From NCBI GenBank assembly GCA_025451535.1, contig JANWKE010000127.1, positions 1 to 38,273 of the forward strand: 38,273 bases of DNA, written 5' to 3'. Source of the stretch: Verrucomicrobiia bacterium (GTDB taxonomy: Bacteria; Verrucomicrobiota; Verrucomicrobiia; Limisphaerales; UBA11358). Below, one piece after another: positions 34,577 to 38,273 of this stretch. The translations under genes and the position numbers were made by a program. Position 1 is the first letter of the stretch, and every line of letters begins with the position of its first letter. The notes beneath the pieces are model-generated. The model worked only from the letters and a program-made list of their open reading frames with translations, was not told where the DNA came from and made no database searches.

Positions 34577-37099
34577 ATGACCAGTCCCGCTGGGCAAAGC
34601 CGTTTGAATCAGAAGACTTGGCAACACTTCCTGCCTGACCGTTTCAAGTTTTTGCTCTGCCTTTGCGCGTTGATGGCAACGTTTACGAAGGCAGCGGGAC
34701 AATCAAACCTCGACACCACTTACCCGCTTGGTTTCTTCACAAATGTCGCTTCCCACCTGCTTTCGGCCCGGATGAATATCGATCTGTCGCATTTTCAAAT
34801 TTATCCGACAAACCAATACACTCCGGCCGTTCATCGGCTGCTTCAACTCGCCGCCAACATTTACGAGGCGACTTCGACCAATTCTTATCCGTCAGTTTTC
34901 CGGCCCATTTTCGTAAATGACGGCACGAATATTTGCATTACCGGTTATGAACAAGTGACATCAATAACCAATACCGCGGACCCTCAATTGGCATTGCCGG
35001 TGAATATCACAAGCCTGCCAGTCGGCATCAGCACTAACATGAACGTCTATGGCATTCCCTGGATTATTGGTGCCAGAAAAGGTTTTCCAAATTTCAATGA
35101 ATTTGCAGTGGAAAGTGCTTTTCAGTTAACACGCCGGTTGCAGGTGACTCGCCCCAACACCAATTCGCCAATCAGTTCGTACCAATACAACCAGAAGTTT
35201 CTACTCAGCCTAACCAATCAACTGGGTGTGGAATGTTGGAACTCCTACGCGAACGACTTTACGAACCCGGTGACGATTTACGTGACGGACGATCAAACAG
35301 TGTCATTGACGAATGACGAGGGATTTAACACCAACTTTGCCATGATCGCCTCCGGATCACTCCTGGTCCCAAATGGAACTAACAGTGCCTGGCCGGGTTA
35401 TACTCCTATGGTTGATCCTTTTAGGGCGCTGGCCTCGTTTCAAATCCCGCTGAACACGAGCGCCGTTTTCTTGCCGCTTTCGATTTATCGTTTTAATGCC
35501 GGTGGAAGCCCATATTTGACGAGCAATCTGGCATTGCCTTTTGAGACCAATGTTGTCATCAACGGAACCGGTTATCCGGAACCGCATTGGTGGCTGACCA
35601 CTTCGAACAACCTCCAGGTCGTCATAATGGACACTGCGGTCAGTCCTTATCGAATCATTGATTATGTCCAATTGAGCGGGCCAAACAGCAGCCGCGATTT
35701 AAGTTCCGAAATCATTTCCAATTATGACATTCCTCCAAGCCCGAGTGGAAACGATCTGTGGGACACGAATTTTGTAAATGGAGTGCCCATACCCATTGGG
35801 CTGATCAGTCAAATTGGCGTTTCACTGGGGAATTACGCCTCGGCTCTTGGCGGTGGTACTTGGGGTACGACGAGCGAAACTATCCGCGAGAATGAAATCG
35901 ACGGTTTCCGCGCGTTCTACCACTACTCCCCGATTTATCCTAACAACTCTGGAGACGCTCAAGCCGTTGCTCAAGCTCAAGCAACGAACGCCATGTTGGC
36001 TCCCTATATACCCATCGCAACCGTCGTCCAACATTTCTCATGGCAGGCGAACGACCCGCTGGTTCATTACCTGGCCAGCGATCTGAACTGGGCTGGCGCC
36101 AATTTATTGAATCGGAATGTGGATAACTTGACGAATGAAAATCTTGGTTTCTTGAATGTGCATTACATGCCTTGGGGCGGCAACCCTTTGTTACCCACCA
36201 TCGACCAGAATCCTTACAATCTTACTCTCAAAGATCCGTTGGTGCGGCACTCCGATGATTGGGATTTTCCGACGAATGAATCCCTGTCCGGCAGCTGGCT
36301 GGGACGTGTTCATCGCGGCACGCCGTGGCAAACGATTTATCTCAAGACCTCGGATATTCTCCAACAAATCCAGGTCAATGGTGGCGTTACAAATTATATT
36401 GGCACCAACACCTGGATGACCTGGACCGGAGACACGGATGCCGCCGATGCAGTAGCCATGGCGCCAGTACAGGATTGGCATCTGGCAAGCCTCCTGGCGT
36501 TTCTGATGAATACCAATGACCTCCAGTCGTTATTTTCCGTGAACAATCCAAATCCAACTGCCTGGTTGAACCTGTTCAATGGCTTGACGGCTATGACCAA
36601 CGACCTTTCCGACGCTCAGATTGCTTCGGGGATTGCGCCCGGATTCGATTCACTGGTCATTTCCTCAAACTCGTCACAAGCATCGTTCCTGGTAAACACC
36701 ATTCGATCGGCGCAAGCCGGTCAGTCTGGCGGCTATTTTCATGATGTCGGAGACATCCTGGCCATCTTCCAATTGACGCAACAATCGCCTTACCTGAATT
36801 GGAATGACAGCGTGCAGCAACAAGGTGGCATCAGCGATGCGGCTTACGAAATCATTCCCGGCCAGTTGTTGCCGTTGCTGCGTGCGGATTCCGTTGGTTC
36901 GCTCGTGTCAACGAATGGCCAAATCACTGCGCAGTTCTCCGGCTATGACAATCACACCTACGCCGTCGAAGCCTCTTCCAATCTCGTGGACTGGGCGAGG
37001 ATCAGCACCAACCGTTCGGTCAATGGAGGGTTTGGTTTCACAAACGTAACCCCGGCAAATGCCAGTCGGCAATTTTACCGGTCGGTATTGCTCCAGTGA
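34577..37099 (+). CDS. Large exported protein of unknown function with C-terminal module
   Basis: The 840-residue protein has an N-terminal extension of about 25 residues before a signal-like segment (FKFLLCLCALMATFTKAAGQ). I do not recognise a catalytic family. Characteristic parts are YGIPWIIGARKGFPNFNEFA near residue 155, RDLSSEIISNYDIPPSPSGN around 375 and WNMTN-type Asn/Thr-rich segments. Later come WQANDPLVHYLASDLNW and HSDDWDFPTNESLSGSWLGR, then GTPWQTIYLKT. The style recalls the very large exported proteins of Verrucomicrobial pseudopilin gene cassettes, but no prepilin genes lie nearby and I cannot confirm the link. The last ~60 residues (HTYAVEASSNLVDWARISTN ... RQFYRSVLLQ) are the shared module. 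Base composition is more AT-rich than its neighbours, so acquisition by transfer is possible. Confidence 0.7.
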   Translation: MTSPAGQSRLNQKTWQHFLPDRFKFLLCLCALMATFTKAAGQSNLDTTYPLGFFTNVASHLLSARMNIDLSHFQIYPTNQYTPAVHRLLQLAANIYEATSTNSYPSVFRPIFVNDGTNICITGYEQVTSITNTADPQLALPVNITSLPVGISTNMNVYGIPWIIGARKGFPNFNEFAVESAFQLTRRLQVTRPNTNSPISSYQYNQKFLLSLTNQLGVECWNSYANDFTNPVTIYVTDDQTVSLTNDEGFNTNFAMIASGSLLVPNGTNSAWPGYTPMVDPFRALASFQIPLNTSAVFLPLSIYRFNAGGSPYLTSNLALPFETNVVINGTGYPEPHWWLTTSNNLQVVIMDTAVSPYRIIDYVQLSGPNSSRDLSSEIISNYDIPPSPSGNDLWDTNFVNGVPIPIGLISQIGVSLGNYASALGGGTWGTTSETIRENEIDGFRAFYHYSPIYPNNSGDAQAVAQAQATNAMLAPYIPIATVVQHFSWQANDPLVHYLASDLNWAGANLLNRNVDNLTNENLGFLNVHYMPWGGNPLLPTIDQNPYNLTLKDPLVRHSDDWDFPTNESLSGSWLGRVHRGTPWQTIYLKTSDILQQIQVNGGVTNYIGTNTWMTWTGDTDAADAVAMAPVQDWHLASLLAFLMNTNDLQSLFSVNNPNPTAWLNLFNGLTAMTNDLSDAQIASGIAPGFDSLVISSNSSQASFLVNTIRSAQAGQSGGYFHDVGDILAIFQLTQQSPYLNWNDSVQQQGGISDAAYEIIPGQLLPLLRADSVGSLVSTNGQITAQFSGYDNHTYAVEASSNLVDWARISTNRSVNGGFGFTNVTPANASRQFYRSVLLQ

Positions 37100-37315
37100 G
37101 GTTGGCTGCCCACGCTGCCATCCTCCTGCTTTACCGGCCGGCACTGGCAAAATCCGGTGACTAAATCACAAAATGGAACAAGCCCCGCCCGGCATCGGAC
37201 ATTATGTTCTGTGCAACAAAAAAATTGAGCTTGCGTTCGTTGCGCCAAAACAGTTGATGTCTGTCTTTTAACCGGTTCAACGCCCAAGACTTAAGATGAT
37301 TGAGAATGATAAACT

Positions 37316-38273
37316 ATGAATGCTGAAATTGAGAAACTTTTGGCCGATTCCGCCCAAAACCTCCTGCAACACAAATGCAAAACGGTGGCGAAGGAACGGC
37401 TCCACCTGCCCGGACCGGATTTTGTGGACCGCATCTTCACGCTGTCCGACCGCAATCCGCAGACGCTCCGCAGCCTCCAAGCCATTTTCGACAACGGCCG
37501 GCTGGCGGGTACGGGTTACGTCTCCATCCTGCCGGTGGACCAGGGCATTGAACATTCCGGCGGCGCGAGCTTCGCGAAAAACCCCGATTGTTTCGATCCC
37601 GAAAATATCGTGAAACTGGCCGTGGAAGGCGGCTGCAACGCCGTCGCCTCCACGCTCGGCGTGCTCGGCGCGGTCTCGCGCAAATACGCACACAAAATTC
37701 CGTTCCTCGTGAAACTCAACCACAACGAGCTGCTCACCTATCCGAACAAGTTCGACCAGATTTATTTCGCGCAGGTCGAACAGGCCTGGAATATGGGCGC
37801 AGTCGCCGTGGGTGCGACCATTTATTTCGGCTCACCCGAATCCACGCGGCAGATTGTGGAGACGAGTCTCGCCTTCAAACGCGCGCACGAGCTCGGTCTG
37901 GCCACCGTGCTGTGGTGCTACCTGCGCAGCAGCGGCTTCAAGACGAAGGAAAAGGATTATCACGTGAGCGCCGACCTCACCGGCCAGGCGAACCACCTCG
38001 GCGTCACCATCGAGGCGGACATCATCAAGCAGAAACTGCCGGAAAACAACGGCGGCTACAAGGCGATGGCCGCCGCCGCCGGCAGCTACGGCAAAACCGA
38101 CGAGCGGGTCTATACGGAATTGACGAGCGACCATCCGATTGACCTCTGCCGGTATCAGGTCCTGAACTGTTACGCGGGCCGCGCCGGCCTCATCAATTCC
38201 GGTGGCGAATCCAAAGGCGCGGGCGACCTGGCGGCCGCGGTGAAAACCGCCGTCGTCAACAAACGCGCCGGCG
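37316..38273 (+). CDS. fbaB: Class I fructose-bisphosphate aldolase (DhnA/FbaB type), 3' end outside the window
   Basis: The frame from ATG 37316 is open to the window end, giving 319 residues of an enzyme normally about 350 long. It splits fructose-1,6-bisphosphate into two triose phosphates through a Schiff base. [17 protein letters not shown] near the N-terminus, [11 protein letters not shown], and [17 protein letters not shown] with Lys238 as the Schiff-base residue are typical of the bacterial/archaeal FbaB group. [19 protein letters not shown] forms the phosphate site. It belongs to glycolysis and gluconeogenesis in the cytoplasm. It stands alone after a 216-base gap in which I see no gene or terminator. 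Confidence 0.94.
   Translation, partial: MNAEIEKLLADSAQNLLQHKCKTVAKERLHLPGPDFVDRIFTLSDRNPQTLRSLQAIFDNGRLAGTGYVSILPVDQGIEHSGGASFAKNPDCFDPENIVKLAVEGGCNAVASTLGVLGAVSRKYAHKIPFLVKLNHNELLTYPNKFDQIYFAQVEQAWNMGAVAVGATIYFGSPESTRQIVETSLAFKRAHELGLATVLWCYLRSSGFKTKEKDYHVSADLTGQANHLGVTIEADIIKQKLPENNGGYKAMAAAAGSYGKTDERVYTELTSDHPIDLCRYQVLNCYAGRAGLINSGGESKGAGDLAAAVKTAVVNKRAG

Overview
The window looks like chromosome from a Verrucomicrobiota bacterium, most likely the Pedosphaera/Limisphaera side of the phylum. This rests on the roughly 57 percent GC content, the frequent GTG starts, the many secreted proteins that end in an 'SSNL..W ... FYR' type module, and intergenic palindromes that start with GTAGC. The assignment is inference from content, with no marker gene behind it.

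Left part (1-13266). A carboxylesterase cut by the window edge converges on an O-methyltransferase that seems to be frameshifted in a run of six G. Next come two large exported proteins on the minus strand: a PQQ-type beta-propeller protein and a 1163-residue subtilisin-like protease with three CARDB repeats in front of its propeptide. A glycine-zipper/YXWGXW lipoprotein, a XerC/XerD-type tyrosine recombinase and a topoisomerase III with three zinc-finger repeats follow.

Centre (13404-22535). A UvrD/PcrA-type helicase gene carries an in-frame insertion made of inverted heptamer repeats. Acetyl-CoA synthetase and a 51-residue membrane protein follow. On the minus strand, rmlA, an epimerase/reductase-like gene and rmlB form a nucleotide-rhamnose cluster, followed by a second subtilase with an STN-like N-terminus. 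No separate rmlC is visible. The middle enzyme resembles plant NRS/ER (3,5-epimerase/4-reductase), which would explain the gap. The RmlB homologue has Val in place of the catalytic Asp of the TDEVYG motif. Inverted arrays of 7-bp repeats sit between these genes.

Right-centre (22503-27803). ilvE, mcsA, mcsB and clpC run together on the minus strand and end at a clear intrinsic terminator. McsA/McsB/ClpC form the protein-arginine phosphorylation and degradation system. A tRNA-Glu gene lies upstream on the other strand, followed by a short remnant that looks like the end of a phage terminase large subunit.

Right part (28396-38273). A surface/secretion region holds a small secreted protein, a coupled pair (DUF11-type repeat protein and outer-membrane beta-barrel), a GH140-like glycosidase and an 840-residue exported protein of unknown function. 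A class I fructose-bisphosphate aldolase runs off the window end.

The most novel items are the paired inverted heptamer arrays (four loci, one inside a helicase gene), the rhamnose cluster with its unusual enzymes, and the C-terminal module shared by five otherwise unrelated secreted proteins.
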